From Hippasteria phrygiana (Eukaryota > Echinodermata > Asteroidea > Valvatida > Goniasteridae), in contig JAZGUH010000327.1 of the NCBI GenBank assembly GCA_037893225.1, forward strand, positions 496,001-560,000: 64,000 bases of DNA, given 5' to 3'. Below the pieces are notes generated by a model that did not search any database, had not been told where the DNA came from, and saw only the letters and a list, made by a program, of their open reading frames with translations. Below are positions 10,621-20,239 of this stretch, one piece after another; position 1 is the first letter of the stretch; each line of letters begins with the position of its first letter. The position numbers and the translations under genes were made by a program.

Positions 10621-12073
10621 CTTTTTTGTAGCATTTTGTATACTTGGCAAAAAGGAGAAACGCAAGTTTTTATGTCAAAGTATATTTGCAACTTAAATTT
10701 ACAAAATAACATGAACATTAAATTACAACAGATTAGTACGGTGTACGGACCTCTCTCTGCTGTGATGCATGCTTGGATGTGCCGGTGCATGGACTGAATC
10801 GGCCTCCTCAAAGTCACCTGGGGGAGGACGTGCCACTCTTCCATTAAAGCAGCGGCAAGTTCATGAGCTGTTCTTGGCACCACAGGACGTAACCGGATGC
10901 GGCGATTGAGTTCATCCTACGTGTACTTGATGGGGTTAAGGTCTGGACTGAACGCAGGCCATGGCGGAAGGTCAATATGGTGGTCATATAGATACTGGGT
11001 GATCACCCTTGCTACGTGAGTTCGCGCATTGTCCTGTTGAATCAAGGCTATGTTCGGATGTTCATCTAGAAATGGCCTCAATACAAGCTCCAAAATTTCA
11101 TCCTGGTATCTCTGGGAATTGAGGTTACCATCGATGACTATCAGTTCGGTATACGGCCATTTGCTGTAATACCGGCCCATATCATAATGCTGGGACCTCC
11201 CCACCTGTCCAGCTCCACGACATTACAGTCAAAGAGTCGCTCACCACAACGACGGTAAACTCCTACCCGTTCATCATCATTATTGCTTACACAAAATCAT
11301 GACTTATCCGAGAACAGCACCCGGTACCACTTTCTCTTCGTCCAGTCATGGTGTTGGCGGGCCCATACCAACCTACGACGACGACGACCATCTGGCGTCA
11401 GTGGAAGACATCTGTAAGGGCATCTGCTCTTGAGTCCTACAGTAAGAAGTCGATTTCTGACAGACTGAGCACTAATCCTGTTGTTTGTCCGTTCAGGCGT
11501 CTCCCTTGCGGTGGTTTCTGCATTGCGACGTCGATCACGGAGGTGCTGCAGAACGATGTAACGATCCTGAATGGGCGTCGTCACCCGCGGTCTACCACTT
11601 CTCGGACGATCTGCCACACTTCCAGTGTCTTTTAAACGATGTCTGAGCCTGCTGATGGTTGATTCGTGCACTTGGAGATGTGCAGCCACATCCCTAGCTG
11701 AGATGCCCGCATCAAGCAATCCAATTGCGCGGGCTCGGTCATACTGACTTAGTCGTGGCATTGTCGTCTGCAGTCTATTTGCTGAGTGAATTCGGTTCAA
11801 TACTCCATGGACCATAGACTACCACAGGACCATCAACATTCTTATGCAATTTAGCCTTGTAAGCCTTAATAAGTGATTGTTTGACAATCCATTAAACCCT
11901 CATTGTGATGGTTCAGTGAGGCATGATGCTCAAGAAATGTGGTTGAAACTACAGGTGTCTACAATGGTATTAAGAATCCTTGTCATTGATAAGTTGTGCA
12001 CAACAATGCACATTAAGAAAAAATGTCTTAACAACTTGCGTTTCTTTATTTGGCAAGTATATATTTTTACAAG
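10621..12073 (-). mobile_element. Decayed Tc1-like DNA transposon
   Basis: Imperfect inverted ends bound the element: TATACTTGGCAAAAAGGAG with AAACGCAAG at 10639-10666 and its mirror ACTTGCGTTTCTTTATTTGG at 12034-12053. The 1.45-kb length fits a complete Tc1 copy. It carries a broken transposase on the minus strand. It sits just downstream of PCGF1. Confidence 0.75.
10735..11761 (-). pseudogene. Tc1-like transposase, inactivated
   Basis: The N-terminal part (MPRLSQYDRARAIGLLDAG, paired helix-turn-helix, then RPRSGRPRVTT) is followed by the DDE domain, with motifs QQDNARTHVA (second Asp) and PPWPAFSPDLNP. Damage visible: the first catalytic block reads LFSDKS then a stop at 11297-11299; a frameshift lies near 11150; the third catalytic position after SPDLNPI is Lys in place of Glu, and a TAG replaces a Trp codon just after it. 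The enzyme cannot be active. Confidence 0.8.
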
Positions 12074-12513
12074 AAACCTACAAGAATACAAGTGTGATGA
12101 TGAAGTCTTTTTAGAGGCCACTAGAGATTTAGTTCAAAGACAAGGTTTCTCTTTACATTTCAGTCATAACTGCCAGTACATAACTGTTATAATAACTATG
12201 TATTGAATGAATGAATGAATGAATGAATGAATGAATTTATTTCACCACATTGTAAAGTACGTACAAATATAATCAAAAAATAGATAACCATTATGGCAAA
12301 CAATACAATGGGTAGGATACCGGTGAGCAAATAATTGCTATCAAAGCCGGTCTCCTTGGGAGGTCAGACTCCTTAGGAGGTAAAACTCCTCATCTTTGGC
12401 CAGTTGTATACATTCTGATTAATGGTGTAACTGGGGTCCAAATTGCTGGAGTGAAAGAAGGTCGTGCACCAATTTTTCCCTCTAGGCTTTTAAGGGAGAA
12501 GAAATGCAAGTCA
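12074..12513. other. Intergenic, no gene seen
   Basis: Contains the GAAT microsatellite at 12203-12236; beyond it nothing supportable. Confidence 0.4.
12203..12236. repeat. (GAAT)n microsatellite
   Basis: Eight tandem TGAA units followed directly by TTTATTTCACCACA, which could be the tail of an old retroelement. Confidence 0.85.
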
Positions 12514-12662
12514 TTAACCCTAACCCTCCAGGGCATTTTGTTCAGAACCCTGCCAGACACATCAGATTGCATACTTTTTCAAATTGACTTGTGTGCAGAG
12601 TGCAGCAAAATGGAGCTGTCGGCACAGATGCACTGTGCTGTGTCTGGCAGGGTTAGGGTTAA
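12514..12662. mobile_element. TTAACCCTAACCCT MITE, copy 1
   Basis: The ends TTAACCCTAACCCTCCAGGG and CTGGCAGGGTTAGGGTTAA form a hairpin element of 149 bp with inner arms CCTGCCAGACACATCAGA / TGTGCTGTGTCTGGCAGG. Other copies: 49075-49223 (intact) and 39768-40924 (split by an insertion). The TTAACCCTAACCCT tips imitate a telomere repeat, but this is a MITE terminus. Confidence 0.75.
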
Positions 12663-13251
12663 GTTGTCTGAACCAAATACTGCAGAGCTACAAATTGACA
12701 TCAAACCAGACTTTTTTTCACATTCTAAATGGGGGCACAAGGACAGGGATGTGTCCCAGTCCCACTCCCCCCCCCCCCCCCCCCCACCCCATAGTCATGC
12801 TACTGATTCTTATTCAAATTCATTGTAGTTGAAATTTTCTTGGTGGTTGGGGGAGCAGACTTTTTAAAATAGAGCTTTAACATGTTTTAGCATGCATTGT
12901 TTATTTTTTCAGGGCAAAACTTTGTCTTCCATATCCTGTACAAAGTATTGAAAATAATATTAGAGACCAAAATGCAATTTTCCGACTTTCTCGGCCCTCC
13001 ATGCTGGAATGGTTAACCTTCTCTCAAAGGTCAAAGTACCCTTTCCAGAAGGGAGCAAGGTCTGAAATGTTTGCAAATGCCTTCAAATAAAGATTCCATA
13101 AGTTTTAAGTTCATTGGTTCAAGGGTTAAAAACAGAATGTGGAAAAGTTTGGTAATCTACATGGGGATGTCTCCCAAATGTACCGTTCTCAGTAATTATA
13201 TATTTTTCCACAAAATGGAAAATTGCACTGTTAGCACATAGCTTAATCTCG
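12663..13251. other. Intergenic, no gene seen
   Basis: Contains a C homopolymer near 12766-12786 and otherwise ordinary A/T-rich DNA. Confidence 0.4.
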
Positions 13252-13482
13252 TAACCCCTTGCGTACGGTTGACACAAATATGTGCAGATTGAAAATTGCC
13301 ACCTGGCCGGTTGACGTCTATGTGTGCCAATTTCTGCATTTTCAATCCATTATTGGAGTGTTGTGTACGTTATGCTTGGCTGCACAAGCCTCTTGTTTCC
13401 ATTTCGCTTGGCTGCACAGCCCGGCCTGGTGCCCCGGCCGCCCCCATGTAAAAACATGGCATGCCCGGGTTCAAGGGGTTAA
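13252..13482. mobile_element. TTAACCCCTTG MITE, copy 4
   Basis: TAACCCCTTGCGTACGG at the left, TTCAAGGGGTTAA at the right, 231 bp, with inner sequence of the same subfamily as copy 2. Confidence 0.7.
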
Positions 13483-13932
13483 AAAGTAATGAAATACATA
13501 TCAATTATGCATATAAAAAAAGTACTGAATAAAAGTAGACATGAATAATCCTTCATCCTGTAGAGAAAAAGTTACAAGGTTGAAATAATTCATATACTTT
13601 GCAAATAATGAATGTGAATTCTGTTGATTTATGCAGCTGCTTGGGTACCAAAGACTCTTTTTAGTAATATATTGTTTAAAAGTATTGATACAAGTACATG
13701 TATGGAGGTTCAAAAGTGGGCATCTGCTTTTCTGCTGTTAAAATAGCAGAAAAGCAGATTGAACGTTTTGCCAAAATTCATTTTTCTGCTACCAGAAAAG
13801 CAGAATTCAATTTTTACCCTGCACTGGCGGTTCAAAAAGGGGTCTGCTTTTCTGCTTCAGTGCTACCAGAAAAGCCGATCGAACATTTCAAGCAAATCAA
13901 GCAAAACGGTATTTGCTAGCATGCTATTACAC

Positions 13933-14094
13933 AAGTAATGAATGTTTATGAGTGCGATGGTAAGAATAATTTCATGAGGTGACAGATTGAATGTTCCATT
14001 CCACGAGGCGAAGCCGAGTGGAATGGGACATTCCATCTGTCACCGAATGAAATTATTCTTACCATTGCACGAATGTGAAACATTCATTACTTGT
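13933..14094. mobile_element. Long hairpin, CAAGTAATGAATGTTT ends
   Basis: The two halves (CAAGTAATGAATGTTTATGA ... and ... GTGAAACATTCATTACTTG) are complementary over roughly 75 bp with a centre near GGCGAAGCCGAG. An almost identical hairpin lies at 41907-42073. In both places it touches the same TTATACAACGCCTGAATAA terminus, so it either belongs to that element or inserts next to it. Confidence 0.65.
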
Positions 14095-14114
14095 TTTATA
14101 CAACGCCTGAATAA

Positions 14115-14382
14115 ATCTGACAGATTGCATGCATGGATTTCTTGGTGTACAACGTGCCGTTTACCTTCTCAGTCCCGCATAAAACCGCGACAAAAAGTGG
14201 TCCAGTTCCGAATCAGTTAAAGCTTTAATTGTTGTTCCTGCGTGTCTTGCAAATTCCTATAATCGTTTGACAGCATATTTCATTTGTCTCTTTGTGTTAG
14301 CAGCATCAGCATCGCCTACGAGTTCCAATATTTCGTCGTCTGTTAGGAAAACAAACCACAGTTCGGAAACACCGTCCGCCAT
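14115..14382 (-). pseudogene. N-terminal fragment of a Crypton/DUF3504-type (KIAA1958-like) protein
   Basis: Read from ATG at 14382 on the minus strand: MADGVSELWF, FLTDDEILELVGDADAANTK, RQMKYAVKRL, then a stop. After that, in the continuing frame and with one shift, come GTTIKALTDSELDHFLSRFY and LYTKKSMHAI. The order TDDEI - NTKRQ-KYAV - L--FL-RFYA--R - G-LY-KKSM-AIR is the pattern of the N-terminal part of Crypton-derived tyrosine-recombinase proteins (KIAA1958, QRICH1 and ZMYM-type DUF3504 proteins). The catalytic part is absent. At least one nonsense change and one frameshift are visible. Confidence 0.6.
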
Positions 14383-14399
14383 TTTGTGTGAATGACAGC

Positions 14400-14478
14400 C
14401 TAGACTGGTTCCCGGTCCCCATATGTATATAATATACATTGAAGTTCAAAGGACAACGGAGGGACCGGGAACCAGTCC
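14400..14478. mobile_element. 79-bp MITE with 9-bp target duplication
   Basis: GACTGGTTCCCGGTCCC at the left is mirrored by GGGACCGGGAACCAGTC at the right. The flanks AATGACAGC (14391-14399) and AATGACAGC (14479-14487) are a perfect 9-bp duplication, the size made by Mutator-like transposases. The related element at 40940-41384 has AATGACAGC once at the homologous site, confirming the insertion. A 57-bp relative lies at 34124-34180. Confidence 0.75.
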
Positions 14479-15350
14479 AATGACAGCAGTGATGTGGCGG
14501 CGGGAAAGTTCTTTCAAACGCGTTACCGTTTGATAGAACCATGTGATAGAACTTTTTTTGGCGGTGCGGATTCGAGTCGTGTGATGGGACGAATAATTCA
14601 ATGCACATAATCGACGATCCACCAATCGGATGGCTGGGATTTATTCAGGTGTTGTATAAAAAATACTAACCCCCAAATCCATTTATTTCTGAAAATTACA
14701 GCAACAGCAAATGACGTGCTACCTTTAAACTGAGAAAATCGAAATATACATCCTCCCCATCGGAAGGACACCCCTCCTCAATTTTCCAAACACTACTGTC
14801 ATCAAAATTGAAAAGAAAAAACAGGCCGGTGTCACAATGTCGGTACTTCAAAGTCTTATCTCCACTGCTTGGCTCACGCATATTTGTATTTGTATTCTCA
14901 GCTTCGATATTGTTAATCAATTCGGTCTTTGGATAATCGACCATACAGTGTGATGACGTAAGTCGGAGTCACTTAGAACCATCCATTTTTGGTGGGTACT
15001 GGAGTGGCCAACAAGCCTCGAAAGCGTTTAATTGGCTCAGTTTCTGCTGGCAAAAAAAGCAGATGGCCACTTTTGAACCGCCATGACAAAAACGTTCAAT
15101 CTGCTCTAGCAAAAAAGTAGATGTCCCCAGATCTGTTCTATCTCTCGGAAAGCAGAAAAGTAGACAAATAGATTTGCTCGAAATGTTCGATCGGCTTTTC
15201 TGGTAGCATTGCAGCAGAAAAGCAGATGTCCCTTTTTGAACTGCCAGTGTAGAGTGAAAAGTAAATTCTGCTTTTCTGGTAGCAGAAAAGTAGAAAAATG
15301 CATTTTACAAAAACGTTCAATCTGCTTTTCTGCTATTTTAACAGAAAACA

Positions 15351-15659
15351 GGGCTGCATTCCACTCACGCCAACGTTGCCCAACTATGCAAACGATTTTC
15401 TATTGGATGTGCACACAAATTTGGCGAACGTTTGCGAATGTTTTGCATTGTTCGCGTGAGTGGAACGCACCCCAGATGTCAACTTTTCAACCTCCGTATA
15501 GTATGGCCCTGTTGAGTGTACGCAAAGGACACTTTGCCATTCTCACCCAAAAGTGCAAAGCACTATTTCAGCTATTTATTGTATTCTTCAAATTGTTTTA
15601 GAGTAGTATTCCATCTAGCACCGCCAGAAGAGAGTGAATAAATTGATGGGGTTTTGAGA
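15351..15659. other. Intergenic, no gene seen
   Basis: Contains inverted sequences around 15355-15475 (GCATTCCACTCACGCCAACG and GTTCGCGTGAGTGGAACGCA), probably a small MITE of about 115 bp; otherwise nothing. Confidence 0.4.
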
Positions 15660-16175
15660 TAAAAGGTTCAAAATTGAATGTTAAACGTAGTGTACACGAT
15701 TGGTAATCCTCCCATTTTGTTTTACTGAATTATTACGAAATACCTTACTAGACTTTAAGTTAATAGTAGTCTCAATCATCCTGTGAAATTATGGCACCAG
15801 GTGTGCTGTCATTGTCAAGAAAAGTGGAAATATATATCGTTTTCCCAACGATTTCAAGCTGGAAATCATTGGGAAAACTGCCCTGTAGCCGTTAGTCAAG
15901 GCGCGCGTGGCTACCCGGACAAGTGGCGCGCCCCGGACATGATGGCACCATGGCATATCCGGGGCGCGTCATGCACCCAGATAGCCACGCGCACCTTGAC
16001 TAAAGGCTATCATCCACCCGGACGGTTGAAAACGAGCGCTGTTTTTCTCTCGTTTTTTTCACCATCCAACAACGCAGTGGAATGATATTTCCTATAACAT
16101 ACTAACCCCCAAATCCGCCCATTTCTGAAAATTGCAACAATGACCAATCATGTACACTGCCTTTAATTGGTTTGA
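15660..16175. mobile_element. MITE-A family copy (GATTGGTAATCCTCC / AACCCCCAAATCC), with nested palindrome
   Basis: Segments GTACACGATTGGTAATCCTC, TATTACGAAATACC, GCACCAGGTGTGCTGTCA and TACTAACCCCCAAATCCGCC are shared with copies at 17639, 37690, 44104 and 53325 (some inverted). An extra palindrome at about 15886-16010 (TTAGTCAAGGCGCGCGTGGC / GCCACGCGCACCTTGACTA) is specific to this copy. Confidence 0.55.
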
Positions 16176-16298
16176 CCATGTGGCATGCACATTGTTAATT
16201 TTAATTTCCTAAAATCAACGCAATCTATGAGCAAATAATGTTGGTATATTCAAAATTCTCTTAAAGGTATGATACAGTATTGACCGAGTTGACAACAT

Positions 16299-16794
16299 GG
16301 AGCAAGTTCGGGTGCTGCTGACCTAGGACTTTTTGTCAATTTGCTATTTAAGAAACGCATGCGTGGTCTGTCCTTCACTCGAACGCATCTAGCCGATCGC
16401 CTACGTCAAATCTAGTTAGTGTGCAGCAACAACAAACTGTAAAGAATGTCCTCTGCTAATTGTTAACGAAGCAAATGTTGGTACGTCAATTCTATTTTCT
16501 ATTATTTATTTCTATTATTTTCTGTACTTAACTTTGGTGCAATAAATAATTCATTATCTTATTGCAAAGAGTTATTATCATTGGACAAAACCAACAAATT
16601 ATCGTAAATGTTTGCAAAACTTGCCCAGTTTACCGATCCTCCATCTTGAAACCGTGACGTAACTCGCGAGTGACTAGAGAAACCATGGTCCGGAGCTAGG
16701 TTGATCCAGTTGCACAAGCTAGTCAAACCGCGCAGCGTTCGGGTGACATCTAGATCGACTATGGTTAAGTCTAGTCACCCAACCGAATTGCTCC
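16299..16794. mobile_element. Non-autonomous element, GGAGCAAGTTCGGGTG ends
   Basis: GGAGCAAGTTCGGGTG at the left faces CACCCAACCGAATTGCTCC at the right. An inner GCTAGTC / GTCTAGTC-rich region may hold subterminal repeats. It resembles a longer version of the MITE at 2047-2184. No coding frame. Confidence 0.5.
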
Positions 16795-17394
16795 TAGTTA
16801 GCAGGCAGTGTTCATCCTGTGTGTGATCCAACATATACATGAAAAAAATAACACACCTGTGAAAGTTTGAGTTTAATCCATCATCAGAGTTGGGAGAAAA
16901 TAGTGAAAACTGTTATATTTTTACAGTGATTTGGTGCTTATTTCGATTGTTGAAATTAACCACAGCATTTGTGGAGGTCGTCGGATACAGTTTTCTTGAA
17001 GATGACAGTATTTCTGATGGACACATTTCTCAGGGAATTGGTACTGGTACGCGGTAAGCTTGCAGATTGAAACTAATCAATTTGTTTTTTGATCATTAAT
17101 GTAAATTATCCAGCATGAATAACGTATGTTTCCCAATGGCCAATAGCTTCTTGGTTTGCGCAGCTGAATCCGAATTATTCATTTACGAACGTCCAATCGG
17201 TTACCTGGAATGTTTTACCGTTGACCTTTTTGAACCAACGCTCGTTCATCGCGCGATAATGCAATGTTTTTCACGCGCGCATGTATCATGAATTATTCAA
17301 CGTGTCGTTCAATTTAGGACCAATCAGATCGCGTGCGATTGAAAATAGCTTAACATTAACATACCGGCAAAACCCGGAAGTAAACAGTATCATC
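16795..17394. other. Intergenic, no gene seen
   Basis: No supportable feature; a CG-containing stretch around 17240-17290 (TCGCGCG, CACGCGCGC) stands out slightly. Confidence 0.4.
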
Positions 17395-17540
17395 AAGGCT
17401 GTGGTCCTGGCGGAGCACGGATAGTACGGGGCGGTGCGTATACACAAGCACTGCGGGGACCATGCATGTACGCGTTATGTGGAGCTTGCTTGCTGCACTG
17501 CCAGGGCGGGCAGGCCAAGACAATGCTCACAGCCTTAATT
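17395..17540. repeat. Short inverted repeat, AAGGCTGTGGTC / CTCACAGCCTT
   Basis: Short mirrored ends and partly complementary arms over about 145 bp suggest a small MITE; the match is weak. Confidence 0.35.
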
Positions 17541-17638
17541 CAAGGCTACATTGACAATGATTATTAACTTGGGGTGGTGGCTCATGCACATGTTGAAATT
17601 GGAATTGGCATTACACGTTATGCGCACGTGTGGTACAC

Positions 17639-18045
17639 TTAAAGGTATACGTAGTACGTCATTTGCTTTTGCTGTAATTTTCAGAAATAAATGGATTTGG
17701 GGGTTAGTATTTTATAGCATGCTAGCAAATACTGTAAAACACTGACCTGTTCCAAGTTGTGTGCATAGATGCTGGGAAAACAGGAAATTTTTTTACAGTA
17801 GTCTGGTTCCCTGACCATATACTTTAGACAAAACGGAGCAATTTATAGAGTCGGGGAATTATCAGGTCGGGGCACTAGACTATTTCCAACGATTGTCAGC
17901 TGACAATCAAAATAATATAAATTTCCACTTTTCTTGAAAATAACAGCACACCGGGTGCCATGATTTCACAGGATGCTTGAGACTGCTTTTTACTTAGTCT
18001 AGTATGGTATTTCGTAATATTTCAGTAGTTTTGTTTTTTGATATT
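17639..18045. mobile_element. MITE-A family copy, inverted relative to 15660
   Basis: Starts TTAAAGGTATACGTAGTACG, then TTTCAGAAATAAATGG, TTGGGGGTTAGTATT, the roughly 75-bp TAGTCTGGTTCCCTGACC / TCGGGGCACTAGACTA module, CAGCACACCGGGTGCCATGA and GGTATTTCGTAATATTTCAG. Order and content mirror the copy at 53325-54346. Confidence 0.6.
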
Positions 18046-19486
18046 TCATTAAAAATCTAATCTTAAAAACAAATTCAAAAAAGGTACCTTTTGGAAAGGG
18101 TTGTGCATAAAAACACCACCCCCTCCCCCTCTGGTCATGTCTTGTATCAAGAATAAATGGACTTTTCTTTAAGTGGATTGAAAAAGAGAGAATTAAAGAG
18201 ACTTGTTTCAGACTTTGTTCTTCAATATCAGTATTTATTGTAAGTACTTTATAGTGAAAGTCTAAACATGTACGTGATTATCTAACCTCGTTTAGGTGAT
18301 ACATTTCTGGTGTATGTGGAACAAAACAATTTCAATTGCTATTTTGTTGTGATACAGTAATGATTAACTTTTAAATGATACATCAAACAAACCCATGTTT
18401 AGTCGTCAGATTGTAAGAAATTATTTGCGGCTCAACAATAATTCAGTTCCAGCAGGGAAGATCTTTTTATGTTTTACAGGTGGTAAAGCAACCAAGACTA
18501 AAAAAACAAAATTCGGAGGGTGTGCAGATGCCCACAATTTAAATAAAGAGTGTTTTGTTAAAATAGAACATACTATTTGAAACATACAGTTGATTCAAAT
18601 GCACAGACAGTAAGTATAGCTTTATAAACAAAAAATCATGTTTGTATTTGGAAACTAGAACCATTTTTTTATACACACAATTTATATCTTTGGGATTTCC
18701 CAAAACAAGTTAAATCACTAAAGGGAAAGGATTTGAATTTACATATCGATATTAGCATCAAATAATTGTTTTTAAATTTAACCCTAGTAACGGTCCCAAA
18801 TCCTCCAATTTCAATATTTTCCCTTTTCCCCCAAGGGGGTTAGGGTTAAATTAAGGAAAAGTAAGTACATGAATTGAATTTTTCATTGTTATAAATATTT
18901 AAATAGTGGGAAATTGTAGATAATGTATGAATTGATGTAAATATAATGTTCAAATGTCATTTTGAAATAAAACCATGTAAAAGCAAGAATATTCGACAAT
19001 AGATATGTAAATCATTCTGCGTCCAACATTAATGGTGTGATACTTTTCAGTGCCAAGAATAACCAGATATTTAGTTCCATAATGTAATGGGCTAAGCTTC
19101 CAAGAAGTGAAAGAGGGTGGAAAATGGAAACATCAGGAATTAATCAACAAGACGGGAATTAATTAAGGAAAAGGTCAGTTTTACCATGGTTTTACCACAC
19201 TGAACAACCTGATTATAATTGCCTGGTTTCCTGTTAGGCTCTTGTTGGTTTAGAATTTGAAGTGGGAATACGGAAACACTTTGTTCTCTCTTGAATAATA
19301 ATGATATTAATATTTTGGTCTTGCTGAAAGTATGTTGAAAAATGTACTTGTCAAAGTTTTTTTACATTAAATTTTCTACTCGAGCAGAGGTCCCATTCCC
19401 GACGATTACTACACCACTATCAGTTATGTATTATTCAAGCAGCATACTGATAAATACAACGTTATTTTTAGCAGTAATTACTTGAG
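18046..19486. other. A/T-rich intergenic DNA, no gene seen
   Basis: No long frame, splice-flanked coding motif or repeat ends were recognised in these 1.4 kb. A TTAACCCTAGTAACG / GGGGGTTAGGGTTAA pair at about 18778-18856 may be a small MITE. Confidence 0.45.
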
Positions 19487-19778
19487 CCCCTCGCCCCTCC
19501 CCTCCCCTCCCCTCCCCTCCCCTCCCCTCCCCTCCCCTCCCCTCCCCTCCCCTCCCCTCGCCCCTCCCCTCCCCTCGCCCCTCCCCTCGCCCCTCCCCTC
19601 CCCTCGCCCCTCCCCTCGCCCCTCCCCTCGCCCCTCCCCTCGCCCCTCCCCTCGCCCCTCCCCTCGCCCCTCCCCTCGCCCCTCCCCTCGCCCCTCCCCT
19701 CGCCCCTCCCCTCGCCCCTCCCCTCGCCCCTCCCCTCGCCCCTCCCCTCGCCCCTCCCCTCCCCTCCCCTCCCCTCCC
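19487..19778. repeat. Polypyrimidine CCCCT / CCCCTCCCCTCG tandem repeat
   Basis: About 292 bp of almost pure C and T: first (CCCCT) units, then more than ten 12-13-bp CCCCTCCCCTCGC units, then CCCCT again. The complementary strand is G-rich with regular GGGG runs, so it could form G-quadruplexes or triplex DNA. Open frames across it (Pro-Ser-Pro-Arg or Gly-Arg-Gly-Glu repeats) are a by-product of the repeat. Confidence 0.95.
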
Positions 19779-20239
19779 CAGGCTCACGTACCCGCTGTTT
19801 ACAAAAATAGCGCCACCTGTTGTATGTAATTGTAAATTGATTGGTTCCGGGTAGTCGGCAAGGGCTCTGACTTGCCACGGGTCAAGTGCAAAATGATACC
19901 CGGTTACCAGCGACCGTGCATGCCATCACTTTAAAACCTGTCACTGATGGAAAAGCGTCGTAAGCAACCAGCGTACCTGCGTAATTAGGCCTGTAGGGGT
20001 GAGTATTTCAATGTTTTTCAAAATTGTTACGGGATATTTTTAAGATTTTGTATAATTACACCATGGAGGAAGGAAAACAGAAGGAGATAGGACGCATCGA
20101 CTTCAAAGGTCCAATCATGGAGAAATTATTTCTCCATGGTCCAATACATTGATGGTCGCCGCGGTCGTAAACACAGCGGCGGCCGCACCGATATAAAGCC
20201 GCTCTCCTAATCCTATGTCGATGTAAACACTCTTACTCT
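19779..20239. other. Intergenic, no gene seen
   Basis: Includes GC-rich sequence near 20150-20210; nothing supportable as a gene. Confidence 0.4.

Larger units (their letters stand above)
14096..14660 (-). mobile_element. TIR element (TTATACAACRCCTGAATAAAT) carrying a Crypton-type recombinase fragment, copy 1
   Basis: TTATACAACGCCTGAATAAAT at 14096 is mirrored by ATTTATTCAGGTGTTGTATA near 14639-14658, giving 21-bp inverted ends. Between them, on the minus strand, is a start-codon exon resembling DUF3504 proteins (see next entry). It sits inside the fold-back element 13707-15350 and is itself interrupted at 14400-14478. Two related copies lie back to back at 40940-41905. Confidence 0.6.
13707..15350. 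mobile_element. Fold-back element with TCTGCTTTTCTGCT arms
   Basis: The left arm (about 13707-13905) and right arm (about 15045-15350) are inverted copies made of several short units, each a variant of GGTTCAAAAAGGGNTCTGC plus TTTTCTGCTACCAGAAAAGC. The unit number differs between arms, as in fold-back transposons. The inside has been invaded by the hairpin at 13933-14094, the element at 14096-14660 and a 79-bp MITE. No transposase frame of its own is visible. Confidence 0.65.

Noticed and set aside
12514..12662. Interstitial telomere sequence (TTAACCCTAACCC)
   Set aside because: Only two units at each tip, in inverted orientation, delimiting a repeated hairpin element.
19431..19878. Long frames encoding Pro-Ser-Pro-Arg or Gly-Gly-Ala-Arg / Gly-Arg-Gly-Glu repeats on both strands
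   Set aside because: They arise from the CCCCT minisatellite; every frame is open because the repeat lacks stop codons.
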